Both the position numbers and the translations under genes were made by a program. The notes beneath the pieces were generated by a model, which worked only from the letters and a program-made list of their open reading frames with translations, did not search any database and had not been told where the DNA came from. Positions 34,253 through 43,007 of a DNA stretch of 64,000 bases are shown here, piece by piece. This DNA comes from Arthrobacter bussei. GTDB lineage: Bacteria > Actinomycetota > Actinomycetes > Actinomycetales > Micrococcaceae. Each line of letters starts with the position of its first letter. The first letter of the stretch is position 1. The stretch is taken from assembly GCF_009377195.2 (NCBI RefSeq), contig NZ_VJXX01000006.1:124001-188000 (forward strand), given 5' to 3'.

Positions 34253-35560
34253 ATGAACAGAAGCAGATTGATCCTCGGTGCAGCAGTCACGGCCGCGGCA
34301 CTCGCCCTGACCGGATGCTCCGGCTCGGGTTCCGGTGCGGAGGGAGCATCGGGCGGTGAGGGTGACACCCTCAAGCTCTGGCACTTCGAGAGCGACACGA
34401 GCGCCATGGGTATCGCCTGGGACGAGGCCATCCGCGTCTTCGAGGAGGAGACCGGTGCCACCGTCGAGTTCGAGGAACGCAGCTTCGAGCAGATCCGCTC
34501 GACCGCGAGCCAGGTCCTGAACTCCGACGAGGCTCCGGACCTCCTCGAGTACAACAAGGGCAACGCCACGGCGGGGCTCCTCTCGAGCCAGGGCCTGCTG
34601 ACCAACCTGGACGACGCGGTGGCGGAGTACGGCTGGGACGACAAGCTCGCGCCGTCCCTGCAGACCACTGCCAAGTACGACGAGCGCGGCATCATGGGCT
34701 CCGGCAGCTGGTTCGGCGTCCCCAACTACGGCGAGTTCGTGGAGGTCTACTACAACCAGGACATGTTCACCGAGGCGGGCCTCGAGGTCCCGACGACCCT
34801 CGACGAGTTCGAGGACGTGCTGCAGGCCTTCACCGACAAGGGCGTGACGCCGATGGCCGAATCCGCGGCCGAGTATCCGCTGGGCCAGCTCTGGTACCAG
34901 CTCGCCCTGACCCAGGCCGATCGCGGCTGGGTCGAGGACTACCAGCTGTACAAGAACCCGGTGGACTGGCAGGGGGCGGAGGTCTCCTTCGCCACCGAGA
35001 CGGTCAAGGAGTGGACGGACAAGGGCTACATCTCGCCGAACGCCACGGGCTCGACGGCGGAGGACGCGGGCACCGCGTTCATCAACGGCACCAACCCGAT
35101 CTTCTTCTCCGGCAGCTGGTGGCACAACCGGTTCACCACCGAGGCCACCGGCTTCGAGTGGGGCACCTTCCTCTTCCCCGAGGCGGAGCTGGCCCCGGGG
35201 TCCGCGGGCAACATGTGGGCCGTGCCGGAGAACGCCGCCAACAAGGAGCTCGCCTACGAGTTCATCGACATCACCATGCGTCCCGAGATCCAGAACCTCA
35301 TCGGCAACAACGGCGGCGTACCCGTCGCCGCCGATCCGGCGGACATCACGGACGAGAAGAGCTCCGAGCTGATCGCGAACTTCAACGAGCTCACGGAGAA
35401 GGACGGCATCGCCTTCTACCCGGACTGGCCCACGCCCACCTTCTACGACGAACTGAACGCAGGACTCCAGGAGCTCATGAACGGAACCATCGCGCCGGAG
35501 GAGTTCCAGGAGCAGGTCGGCGAGCAGTACCAGAGCGGTGTCGACGACATCGTCGGCTGA
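34253..35560 (+). CDS. Sugar ABC transporter substrate-binding lipoprotein (alpha-xyloside locus)
   Basis: 435 residues. The signal sequence ends in the lipobox LTGC followed by a Ser/Gly linker. The body is a family 1 binding protein (LWHFESDTSAMGIAWDEAIR, later GTNPIFFSGSWWHNRFT). AAGGGAGTAGGCA precedes the ATG. It delivers sugar to the two permeases that follow; the ATPase is not encoded here, so a shared MsiK-type ATPase is likely. The downstream alpha-xylosidase points to an alpha-xylosyl oligosaccharide. Confidence 0.94.
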   Translation: MNRSRLILGAAVTAAALALTGCSGSGSGAEGASGGEGDTLKLWHFESDTSAMGIAWDEAIRVFEEETGATVEFEERSFEQIRSTASQVLNSDEAPDLLEYNKGNATAGLLSSQGLLTNLDDAVAEYGWDDKLAPSLQTTAKYDERGIMGSGSWFGVPNYGEFVEVYYNQDMFTEAGLEVPTTLDEFEDVLQAFTDKGVTPMAESAAEYPLGQLWYQLALTQADRGWVEDYQLYKNPVDWQGAEVSFATETVKEWTDKGYISPNATGSTAEDAGTAFINGTNPIFFSGSWWHNRFTTEATGFEWGTFLFPEAELAPGSAGNMWAVPENAANKELAYEFIDITMRPEIQNLIGNNGGVPVAADPADITDEKSSELIANFNELTEKDGIAFYPDWPTPTFYDELNAGLQELMNGTIAPEEFQEQVGEQYQSGVDDIVG

Positions 35561-35577
35561 CCCCGCATCCACGCCAC

Positions 35578-35607
35578 GCCTGCCGGACCCTTACCGGTCC
35601 GGCAGGC
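35578..35607 (+). terminator. Intra-operon hairpin after the binding-protein gene
   Basis: A 12-bp perfect stem (GCCTGCCGGACC and its complement) with a 6-base loop lies 17 bases past the stop, before the first permease. Such hairpins commonly protect or partly terminate binding-protein mRNA so that it exceeds the permeases; this role is inferred. Confidence 0.75.
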
Positions 35608-35650
35608 ACGGCGGCCCCCGCAGAACCCCCTCCCTGGAAGGTGCACGCCC

Positions 35651-36607
35651 ATGGCGATCGCAACCCGGTCGAAGGAGCGCGCGAAGCGCCCGACCACCAG
35701 TCTCATCCCCGGCTCGAGCCGCAGCTCCTTCTGGCCCTACCTGGTGCCGGGACTCGCGCTGCTCACCTTCATCATCGTCATCCCGCTGCTGTGGAACGTC
35801 TATCTGACCTTCACCTCCTACCGCGGCATCCGGCCCCCCGAGTTCATCGGGCTCGAGAACTGGGTCGAGCTGTTCGGCGACACCACGTTCTGGACCTCCT
35901 TCCGGAACTCCGTCGCCATGATCATCGCGATGGTGGTGGTGCCCACGGTGGTGGGCCTCGTCCTCGCCGCGATGCTGTTCGACCTCATCGGCCGGAAATT
36001 CGGGGGCCGCCTCGCGAGCTTCCTCCGCGCCACCTACTACCTGCCGCAGATCCTGCCCGGCGTGATCGCGGCGATCGTGATCGGCTGGATCCTCCGCCCC
36101 GAGAACGGCGCCCTCAACCAGGTGCTCGCAGCCGTCGGGCTCGGCGGGCTGCAGGGCAACTGGCTCGGCGATCCCGATACCGCGCTGCCGAGCATCATGG
36201 TGATCATGGTCTGGGTGCAGCTCGGCTACCCCGTGGTGATCTTCATGGCCGCGCTGCAGCGCGTGGACCCCGAACTCTACGAGGCTGCGGAGCTCGACGG
36301 CGCCAACTGGTTCCAGCGCTTCCGCGCCATCACGGTGAGCATCATCCGGCCCGAGATCTTCGTGGTCACCCTCACCTGCGCGATCGCCGCGCTCAAGGTC
36401 TTCAGTCCCATCTACGCCCTGACCGGCGGCGGCCCGGGCACCTCGATGATCGTGCCCGCGTACTACGCGTACAGCGAGTTCTTCCAGTCCCAGCAGGTGG
36501 GCTACGGAGCAACCATCGCCACCGCCCTGACGGTGGTCATCGCCGTCGTCAGCATCATCTTCGTCCTCGTGCAGACGAGGCTCGAGCGCAGTGAGGAGGC
36601 ACGCTGA
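35651..36607 (+). CDS. Sugar ABC transporter permease, MalF type
   Basis: 318 residues with six or so membrane segments (first: YLVPGLALLTFIIVIPLLWN). The EAA loop that contacts the ATPase reads YEAAELDGANWFQRFRAITV. It forms the importer with the next gene. GGAAGG precedes the ATG and its TGA overlaps the next ATG by one base. Confidence 0.94.
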   Translation: MAIATRSKERAKRPTTSLIPGSSRSSFWPYLVPGLALLTFIIVIPLLWNVYLTFTSYRGIRPPEFIGLENWVELFGDTTFWTSFRNSVAMIIAMVVVPTVVGLVLAAMLFDLIGRKFGGRLASFLRATYYLPQILPGVIAAIVIGWILRPENGALNQVLAAVGLGGLQGNWLGDPDTALPSIMVIMVWVQLGYPVVIFMAALQRVDPELYEAAELDGANWFQRFRAITVSIIRPEIFVVTLTCAIAALKVFSPIYALTGGGPGTSMIVPAYYAYSEFFQSQQVGYGATIATALTVVIAVVSIIFVLVQTRLERSEEAR

Positions 36608-37515
36608 TGGCCATCACCGACACCCCCGCCGGGACGACCGCCCGCGCAGCCCTGCAGCAACCGCCCCGGCAGCGACCGCGCGGCGGGCGGGCCCGGAAGA
36701 CGGCCGGCGACTGGCTGATCCTGCTGGTGGCCGTCCTGATCGGGCTGCTCATCGCCGTCCCGTTCCTGCTCATCCTCGCCAACTCCTTCAAGTCCCCCGC
36801 GGACTACGCGACCGGCGGGCCGCTCTCCCTGCCGACCTCTCTCTCCTTCGACGGCATCACCGCGTTCTGGGAGCGGGTCGACTTCCCGCGGAAGCTCTGG
36901 AACAGCTTCTTCATCAGCGCCGTCGTCGCCGTGCTCGCCGTCGGGATCTCGATGTTCAACGCCTTCGCGCTCGGGATCGGGCGGGTGCGCGGCCGCACCT
37001 GGCTGGTGCTGCTGATCCTCCTCGCGAACATGCTGCCGCAGGAGGTGCTCCTCTACCCGCTCTACTTCATGTTCCGCGAGGTGGGCCTCTACGACAACGT
37101 GTGGGCCGTGATCATCATCTTCACCGTCATCCAGAGCGCCTTCGGCACCTACCTCCTCGCCTCCGTGTACGGGACGTTCCCGAAGGAACTGCTCGAGGCG
37201 GCCTCGCTCGACGGAGCGAGCCGCTGGCAGATCCTGTGGCGCGTGATCTTCCCGATCTCGCGGCCCACGCTGAGCGTGCTGCTCATCTTCTTCTTCATCT
37301 GGACGTGGAACGAGTTCCTGATCCCGCTGACGTTCCTCGTGGGCAACGACAACCAGACCGTCCCCGTCGCCATCACCGTCCTCCAGGGCGACCGCCTCAT
37401 GGACGTCACCACCACGAGCGCCTCGGCCCTGCTCGGGCTCCTCCCCACGCTCATCTTCTTCCTCATCTTCCAGCGCACCCTCACCCGGGGCATCACAGCA
37501 GGAGCAGTCAAGTAA
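36607..37515 (+). CDS. Sugar ABC transporter permease, MalG type
   Basis: 302 residues with six membrane segments. The EAA loop reads LLEAASLDGASRWQILWRVI, followed by FPISRPTLSVLLIFFFIWTW. The N-terminal 30 residues are a polar Arg/Pro-rich tail. One-base overlap with the MalF-type gene and 2 bases to the GH31 gene make this a tight operon. Confidence 0.94.
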   Translation: MAITDTPAGTTARAALQQPPRQRPRGGRARKTAGDWLILLVAVLIGLLIAVPFLLILANSFKSPADYATGGPLSLPTSLSFDGITAFWERVDFPRKLWNSFFISAVVAVLAVGISMFNAFALGIGRVRGRTWLVLLILLANMLPQEVLLYPLYFMFREVGLYDNVWAVIIIFTVIQSAFGTYLLASVYGTFPKELLEAASLDGASRWQILWRVIFPISRPTLSVLLIFFFIWTWNEFLIPLTFLVGNDNQTVPVAITVLQGDRLMDVTTTSASALLGLLPTLIFFLIFQRTLTRGITAGAVK

Positions 37516-37517
37516 CC

Positions 37518-39851
37518 ATGAAATTCACCGACGGATTCTGGCATGTCCGCCCCGGCGTCGATGCGCAGTACGCGCAGGAGGCCTACGACGTCGAGGCGGT
37601 CGGCGACCGCCTCGTGGTGTCCGCACCCACCAAGGTCATCGAGCGCCGGGGCGACACCCTGAACCGCGCCCTGCTGACCGTGACCCTGAGCAGCCCGCTC
37701 GACGGCGTGATCGGCGTCCGCATCGAGAACCACCGCGGCGACACCCCGCACCGCGGCTTCGAGCTCGTGGGCGCGGAGCAGGGTGCGGGCACCGCGACGG
37801 CGGACGACGACGGCGGCGTGCTGACCGCCGGACCGCTCACCGCGCGCATCACCCGCGGAGCGCCCTGGAACCTCACCTTCGAGGCCGACGGCCGGGTCCT
37901 CACCTCGAGCGGGCACAAGTCGGTCGGCCGCATGGGCCTCGGGCGGGACGCTCCGGTGACCACCGAGCCCGCGGGCGTCGCGGGAGTCACGGCGACCGGG
38001 CGCGCGCCGTCGCCGTCGTACCTGCACGCCCAGCTCTCGCTCGGCGTCGGCGAACTGGTGTACGGCCTGGGGGAGCGCTTCGGGCCGTTCGTGAAGAACG
38101 GCCAGACAGTGGACATCTGGAACGCCGACGGCGGCACGTCCAGCGAGCAGTCCTACAAGAACATCCCGTTCTACCTGACCAACCGCGGCTACGGCGTCTT
38201 CGTGAACCACCCCGAGCACGTGTCCTTCGAAGTGGGGTCGGAGGCGGTGGAGCGCGTCCAGTTCTCGGTGCCCGGCGAGGCGCTCGAGTACTTCGTGATC
38301 CACGGGCCCACGCCGGCGGAGATCCTCGAGCGCTACACGCGGCTCACGGGCCGGCCCGCGCAGGTGCCGGCGTGGTCCTACGGGCTCTGGCTGTCCACGA
38401 GCTTCACCACCGACTACGACGAGCAGACCGTCGCGCACTTCGTGGACGGCATGGCCGAGCGCGGGCTGCCGCTGAGCGTCTTCCACTTCGACTGCTTCTG
38501 GATGCGCGAGTTCAACTGGTCGGACTTCGAGTGGGACACGCGTGTGTTCCCCGATCCCGAGGGCATGCTCGGGCGCCTGCACGAGAAGGGCCTGCGCATC
38601 AGCGCGTGGATCAACCCGTACATCGGGCAGCGCTCACGCCTGTTCGACGAGGCGGCGCAGGCGGGCTACCTGGTCCGGCGCAACGACGGCACGGTGTGGC
38701 AGTGGGACCTGTGGCAGGCGGGTATGGGCCTGGTGGACTTCACCAACCCGGACGCCACCACGTGGTTCCAGGACAAGATCCGCACGCTGCTCGGGCAGGG
38801 CGTCGACGCCATCAAGACGGACTTCGGGGAGCGCATCCCGCTCGGCGTCCGCTGGCATGACGGCACCCCGGACGGCACCATGCACAACCTCTACCCGCAG
38901 CTCTACAACAGGGCGGTCTTCGACGTCCTCGAGGAGGTGCGAGGGCCGGGCGAGGCGGTGCTGTTCGCCCGCTCCGCCACCGCGGGCGGCCAGCAGATGC
39001 CCGTCCACTGGGGCGGCGACAACTCCTCCTCCTTCGAGTCGATGGCCGAGACCCTGCGCGGTGGGCTCTCCCTGGCGCTCAGCGGCTTCGGGTACTGGAG
39101 CCACGACATCGGCGGGTTCGAGGGTTCCCCCGACCCCGCGGTGTTCAAGCGCTGGCTGGCGTTCGGGCTGCTCTCGAGCCATTCCCGCCTGCATGGCTCC
39201 ACGAGCTACCGCGTGCCGTGGGCGTTCGACACCGGCGAGGAGCCCGCGGGCCAGAGCGCCGTGGACGTCACGAGGACCTTCGCGCGCCTGAAGCTGTCCC
39301 TCATGCCCTACCTGTACGCCGTCGGGCTCGAAGCGCACACCCGGGGTACGCCGTTCATGCGGCCGATGCAGCTCGCGTTCCCCGAAGATCCCGCCGTCGC
39401 GCACCTGGACCGCCAGTACATGCTGGGTCCCGATGTCCTCGTGGCTCCGGTGTTCTCGGCGGCCGGGGAAGTGGAGTACTACCTGCCCGCGGGCACCTGG
39501 ACCCAGCTGCTCACCGGTGAGGTGGCCGCCGGGGGAGCGTGGCGGCGCGAGGTGCACGGCTTCGACACGCTGCCGCTCTGGGTGCGCGAGGGAGCGGTCC
39601 TCGTGACGGGGAGCACGTCCGACCGGCCCGACTACGACTACCTCGAAGATCCCCTCGTCACGGTCTACCCGGGTGCGGCCGACGGCACCGCCGTCCGCGT
39701 GGTCACACCGGACGGGTCCTCGGGGGAATTCCGCGTGTACCGCTCCGAGGACGGATATCGCGTCTCGGGTCCGCCGGGCGTGGCCTTCCGGGCGCGACGG
39801 GCGGGTGCCGCGGAGGTGGCGTCCGACGGCGGCAGCGTGGAGCTGGGGTAG
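37518..39851 (+). CDS. yicI: Alpha-xylosidase, GH31 (YicI-like)
   Basis: 777 residues, close to E. coli YicI (772). The nucleophile is D435 in IKTDFGERIP and the acid/base is D501 in HWGGDNSSSFESMAETLRGG. FDCFWMREFNWSDFEWD, HDIGGFEGSPDPAVFKRW and GSTSYRVPW are family signatures. There is no signal peptide, so it acts inside the cell and should remove alpha-linked xylose from imported oligosaccharides such as isoprimeverose. It ends the importer operon. A GH31 alpha-glucosidase is possible, but the KTDFGERIP signature favours xylosidase. Confidence 0.92.
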   Translation: MKFTDGFWHVRPGVDAQYAQEAYDVEAVGDRLVVSAPTKVIERRGDTLNRALLTVTLSSPLDGVIGVRIENHRGDTPHRGFELVGAEQGAGTATADDDGGVLTAGPLTARITRGAPWNLTFEADGRVLTSSGHKSVGRMGLGRDAPVTTEPAGVAGVTATGRAPSPSYLHAQLSLGVGELVYGLGERFGPFVKNGQTVDIWNADGGTSSEQSYKNIPFYLTNRGYGVFVNHPEHVSFEVGSEAVERVQFSVPGEALEYFVIHGPTPAEILERYTRLTGRPAQVPAWSYGLWLSTSFTTDYDEQTVAHFVDGMAERGLPLSVFHFDCFWMREFNWSDFEWDTRVFPDPEGMLGRLHEKGLRISAWINPYIGQRSRLFDEAAQAGYLVRRNDGTVWQWDLWQAGMGLVDFTNPDATTWFQDKIRTLLGQGVDAIKTDFGERIPLGVRWHDGTPDGTMHNLYPQLYNRAVFDVLEEVRGPGEAVLFARSATAGGQQMPVHWGGDNSSSFESMAETLRGGLSLALSGFGYWSHDIGGFEGSPDPAVFKRWLAFGLLSSHSRLHGSTSYRVPWAFDTGEEPAGQSAVDVTRTFARLKLSLMPYLYAVGLEAHTRGTPFMRPMQLAFPEDPAVAHLDRQYMLGPDVLVAPVFSAAGEVEYYLPAGTWTQLLTGEVAAGGAWRREVHGFDTLPLWVREGAVLVTGSTSDRPDYDYLEDPLVTVYPGAADGTAVRVVTPDGSSGEFRVYRSEDGYRVSGPPGVAFRARRAGAAEVASDGGSVELG

Positions 39852-39919
39852 GAGTCCCCCACCGGGGCCACGCCCGGCTCCGCGCCGGCGGTTCGCGGGG
39901 TGGCCAGTAGCATCGAGGG

Positions 39920-40654
39920 GTGAAACCCTTCCTGCTCCTGGCCACCCGCGCCGAGGACTTCGCCGCCGACGCCGAGTACAGCAGCTTCCTCCGGTTCGGC
40001 GGGCTCGCGGAGGGCGAGCTCCGGCGCATCCGTCTCGAGTCCGGGCCGATGCCCGAGCTGGACCTCGCGGACTATTCCGGCATCTTCCTCGGGGGGAGCC
40101 CGTTCAACTCCTCCGATCCGGAGGAGTCGAAGAGCGCCGTGCAAGTGCGCGTCGAACACGAACTGGGGGCGCTGCTGGACCGCGTGGTCCCTCAGGACTT
40201 CCCGTTCCTCGGAGCCTGCTACGGCGTCGGTACCCTCGGCCGGCACCAGGGCGCCGTCGTCGACACCACCTACGCGGAGCCGATCGGCTCCGTCGAGATC
40301 ACCCTGACGGACGGGGGCGCGGCGGATCCGCTGCTGGCCGGGCTGCCGCCGTCGTTCGCCGCCTACGTGGGACACAAGGAGGCGTGCGCGGCGCTGCCGT
40401 CCTCCGCCGTGCTGCTGGCCTCCTCGCCCACGTGTCCCGTGCAGATGTTCCGGGTGGGACAGAACGTGTACGCGACGCAGTTCCACCCGGAACTCGACGT
40501 CGAGGCGCTCGTCGGACGGATCAGCACCTACCGCCACGCAGGCTACTTCCCCCCGGAGCAGGCGGACGAGTACATGGAGCGTGCCCGCGCGACCGTCGTC
40601 GACCAGCCCGAGGCGATCCTCCGCGCGTTCGTCAGCCGGTACGCGCGCAGGTGA
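39920..40654 (+). CDS. Class I glutamine amidotransferase-like protein
   Basis: 244 residues. The catalytic Cys is C100 in FLGACYGVGTLG, and His/Glu are H189 and E191 in TQFHPELD. This resembles the GuaA-like GATase1 found as stand-alone proteins. The GTG start has GAGG immediately upstream. It follows the xyloside operon by 68 bases in the same direction but has no obvious link to it. The synthase partner, if any, is not nearby. Confidence 0.9.
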   Translation: MKPFLLLATRAEDFAADAEYSSFLRFGGLAEGELRRIRLESGPMPELDLADYSGIFLGGSPFNSSDPEESKSAVQVRVEHELGALLDRVVPQDFPFLGACYGVGTLGRHQGAVVDTTYAEPIGSVEITLTDGGAADPLLAGLPPSFAAYVGHKEACAALPSSAVLLASSPTCPVQMFRVGQNVYATQFHPELDVEALVGRISTYRHAGYFPPEQADEYMERARATVVDQPEAILRAFVSRYARR

Positions 40655-40700
40655 GGCGGCTCCGACTCCCGGTCGGCGGCAGCCGACCAGCGCCGAGGCG

Positions 40701-41552
40701 ATGACCGCCTGGCATCGGGGGCTCCTCACCCCCCGGCAGGCGGGCTTCGTGGAGGCGCACCTCCCGGCGCCGCTGCTGGTGGAGGACCTGTCGTGGAACC
40801 TCGTGGACACGAGGGTCCTGCACGTCCGGTCCGGCGGTCACGACGTCGTGGTGAAGGCGGCACCGCAGCCGAACCACCACATCGGCCGGGAGATCACCGC
40901 CCACGAGACGTCCACCGCGCCGCTGGTGCGGGCGGACAGGACGGGTCGCCTGGTCGCGGCGGACCGTGACGTCAACGTCCTGATCACCACGTACCTCCCG
41001 GGTGAGCTCGTCGAAGGTTCGGGCGCCGAGTGGGTCGGGGACACGTACCGACAGGCCGGTGCTGCCCTCCGACTGTTCCACGCCCAGCCGGCGCAAACGG
41101 ATGCCGGGTACGAGCTCCGGATGACGCAGAAGGCGATCGCCCTGCTGGGCCGGCGGCACCGCGTCGACGCAGCGACCGAGTCCACGGTCCGGCGGATCCT
41201 CGAGGGTTACCGGCCGGCTCCGGCGGTCCTGGTGCCGACGCACGGTGACTGGCACCCGCGGAACTGGCTGCAGGCCGACGGCCGGCTGCAGGTCATCGAC
41301 TTCGGTCGGTTCGATCTCCGTCCGGCCTCGTCGGACTTCTGCCGTCTTGCGACCCGGCAGTGGCGGGACCGGCCGGAGTTGGAGGCCGCGTTCCTGGCGG
41401 GCTACGGAGCGGACCCGCGGGACGGCGACGTGTGGCGGGTCGAGCTGCTGCGGGAGGCGGTCGGCACCGCGGTGTGGGCCTTCCTCGTCGGCGACGCCGC
41501 GTTCGAGGCGCAGGGGCACCGGATGCTGCGGGAGGCGATGGCGCGGTTCTGA
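40701..41552 (+). CDS. Aminoglycoside phosphotransferase family protein
   Basis: 283 residues of the APH/choline kinase fold. The catalytic loop reads LVPTHGDWHPRNWLQ and the metal-binding Asp is in QVIDFGRFDL. The ATP lysine is probably in DVVVKAAPQ. There is no acquired-resistance context, and many such proteins phosphorylate small metabolites. GAGGCG precedes the ATG. It starts 46 bases after the amidotransferase stop. Confidence 0.88.
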   Translation: MTAWHRGLLTPRQAGFVEAHLPAPLLVEDLSWNLVDTRVLHVRSGGHDVVVKAAPQPNHHIGREITAHETSTAPLVRADRTGRLVAADRDVNVLITTYLPGELVEGSGAEWVGDTYRQAGAALRLFHAQPAQTDAGYELRMTQKAIALLGRRHRVDAATESTVRRILEGYRPAPAVLVPTHGDWHPRNWLQADGRLQVIDFGRFDLRPASSDFCRLATRQWRDRPELEAAFLAGYGADPRDGDVWRVELLREAVGTAVWAFLVGDAAFEAQGHRMLREAMARF

Positions 41553-41564
41553 GGGCGGACCGCC

Positions 41565-41591
41565 GGTGCTCCGGGTGCTCCCGGTGCTCCC
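41565..41591. repeat. 9-bp tandem repeat
   Basis: GGTGCTCCG followed by two GGTGCTCCC units in the spacer between convergent genes. It is one of several 9-bp repeats in this window. Confidence 0.75.
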
Positions 41592-41655
41592 GGACCTCGT
41601 CCGGACCTCCGCTCCCAGGGGTGCCGGTCGGTGGGGCCGGATGGCCCTGATCCGG

Positions 41656-42168
41656 TCAGTCTCCGGGCAGCACGAAGGCGAGCCGCTGCTCCGGGGTGAA
41701 CACGTACGTGTCGTCGCACCGGTACCCCCTCAGCCACTGACGGCCGTCCACGACACGGAGGTAGAACCCCTTCGGGTACTCCGGGTCCGAGGTGACAGGC
41801 TCCGAGGCGACATGGACGGCGCCGGTCGGGGCGCGCCCCGCCGACAACACGGAATCAGGGGCCGTGTGCTGGCCGGGCATCGCGAGGCGGAGGTAGGGGC
41901 CGGTCACCAGGGGGCAGGGCTCCAGGCCGTGCCGCCGCCCTGCCGCGAAGACCTCCGACCGGGCGCCGCCCTCACCCAGCCCGAGCTGTTCCACCGTCTG
42001 ATGCACGATGCGCAGCGTCCGCCCGGCGGGCTCGTCGAACGAGGGATGGGCGAGCAGGGTCTCCGCATGGGTGTTGAGGTGCACGCCCGCGTCGCGAAGC
42101 CGCTGACGGAGGCCGTCCCGCGACTGCGTCCCCACGCGCACCCTGATGCCGTCCATCGCCCTCGTCAT
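41656..42168 (-). CDS. Conserved hypothetical protein
   Basis: 170 residues, soluble. It begins RVRVGTQSRDGLRQRLRDAG, with a middle segment LNTHAETLLAHPSF and an end YRCDDTYVFTPEQRLAFVLP. The pattern of a short N-terminal helix-rich part and a beta-rich C-terminus is seen in small conserved proteins of actinobacteria and firmicutes, but I cannot name a function. A second ATG four codons in is an alternative start. It is 14 bases downstream of the P-loop gene in the same direction. Confidence 0.72.
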   Translation of the reverse strand: MTRAMDGIRVRVGTQSRDGLRQRLRDAGVHLNTHAETLLAHPSFDEPAGRTLRIVHQTVEQLGLGEGGARSEVFAAGRRHGLEPCPLVTGPYLRLAMPGQHTAPDSVLSAGRAPTGAVHVASEPVTSDPEYPKGFYLRVVDGRQWLRGYRCDDTYVFTPEQRLAFVLPGD

Positions 42169-42182
42169 GGGGTGATTCTGCC

Positions 42183-42788
42183 TCAGGGCGGGCTCTCGTC
42201 CTGCAGGACCTCTGCGGCGCCGGCCGACGGCGCAGGGTCCGGAGGGCGGACACCGCAGCCTCCGGCCGCGATCCAGGCGTCGAGGTCGCGCGGACGCCGG
42301 AAGGAGAGCACAGGAGGCATCGACGGATCAGCCCTGATCCCGGCGATGTCGACCCGCTTGCGGCGGAACGTCGCGACGTGCCAGAGGACGATCGAATCCG
42401 CGGACAGGACGCGGCGGAGGGTCTCCGTGTTGCCGTTGCACACGGGTTCCTTCGACATCACCCGCAGGACCGTTCGCCGGAGGAGGCGGCCGAGGGACAG
42501 CCACCGCGGGTAGTCGAGGAAGACGACGAGTTCGGCCCGCGGGAGGACGAGGTGCCGCCAGGTGGAGTAGGCGCTGTCGAGCACCCACCGATCCTGTGCG
42601 GCGATCTCGGCGGCCAGGCGCACCTGGTCCCCGGGCGGGCGGCTCGCCCAGCCGGGAAGCCAGCCGAGGTCATCGTCCGCCGAGAACACCGGCAGGCCGG
42701 TCGCCCGGGCATAAGCATGGGCGGCCGACGTCTTGCCGCTCCCGGTCACCCCGTGGAACAGGACACGCTGAGCTGGTGTGGCCGGCAT
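42183..42788 (-). CDS. AAA/P-loop nucleoside kinase-like protein
   Basis: 201 residues. The Walker A motif is LFHGVTGSGKTSAAHAYA near the N-terminus, followed by a DDD/LPGW lid-like segment, WVLDSAYSTWRHLVLPRAEL and a Walker B-like VVFLDYPRW. It resembles adenylate-kinase-like topology modulation proteins. The ATG at 42788 is preceded by GGTGGGGG; longer upstream reading lacks conserved content. Substrate unknown. Confidence 0.85.
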   Translation of the reverse strand: MPATPAQRVLFHGVTGSGKTSAAHAYARATGLPVFSADDDLGWLPGWASRPPGDQVRLAAEIAAQDRWVLDSAYSTWRHLVLPRAELVVFLDYPRWLSLGRLLRRTVLRVMSKEPVCNGNTETLRRVLSADSIVLWHVATFRRKRVDIAGIRADPSMPPVLSFRRPRDLDAWIAAGGCGVRPPDPAPSAGAAEVLQDESPP

Positions 42789-43007
42789 GCCCCCACCGTA
42801 CCGGCGGATCCGAGGGTGCAGGGCGCGGGAGCCGGAGTCGGGCGGATGCCGCCGGCCGGTTCGAGTCCGTCCGATGCGAAGTGACGGCGGCATGGTGTTC
42901 AATGGCGCGTACGGAACAGGCCGGCCGGCTCCGCCGTCCATCCGCGGAGCATCGAGGCCGGTCGGGCCTGGCGTCGACGCCGGGCCCGCACCCTGGAAGG
43001 TGGTGGC

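Noticed and set aside
30965-35572. Very long open frame (about 1,535 codons) on the minus strand
   Set aside because: It runs opposite the MFS, LacI and binding-protein genes, which have clear domains. The translation is low-complexity Arg/Gly/Asp-rich, a common shadow in GC-rich DNA.
40701-41552. Aminoglycoside resistance gene
   Set aside because: The fold is shared with many metabolite kinases and there is no mobile or resistance context.
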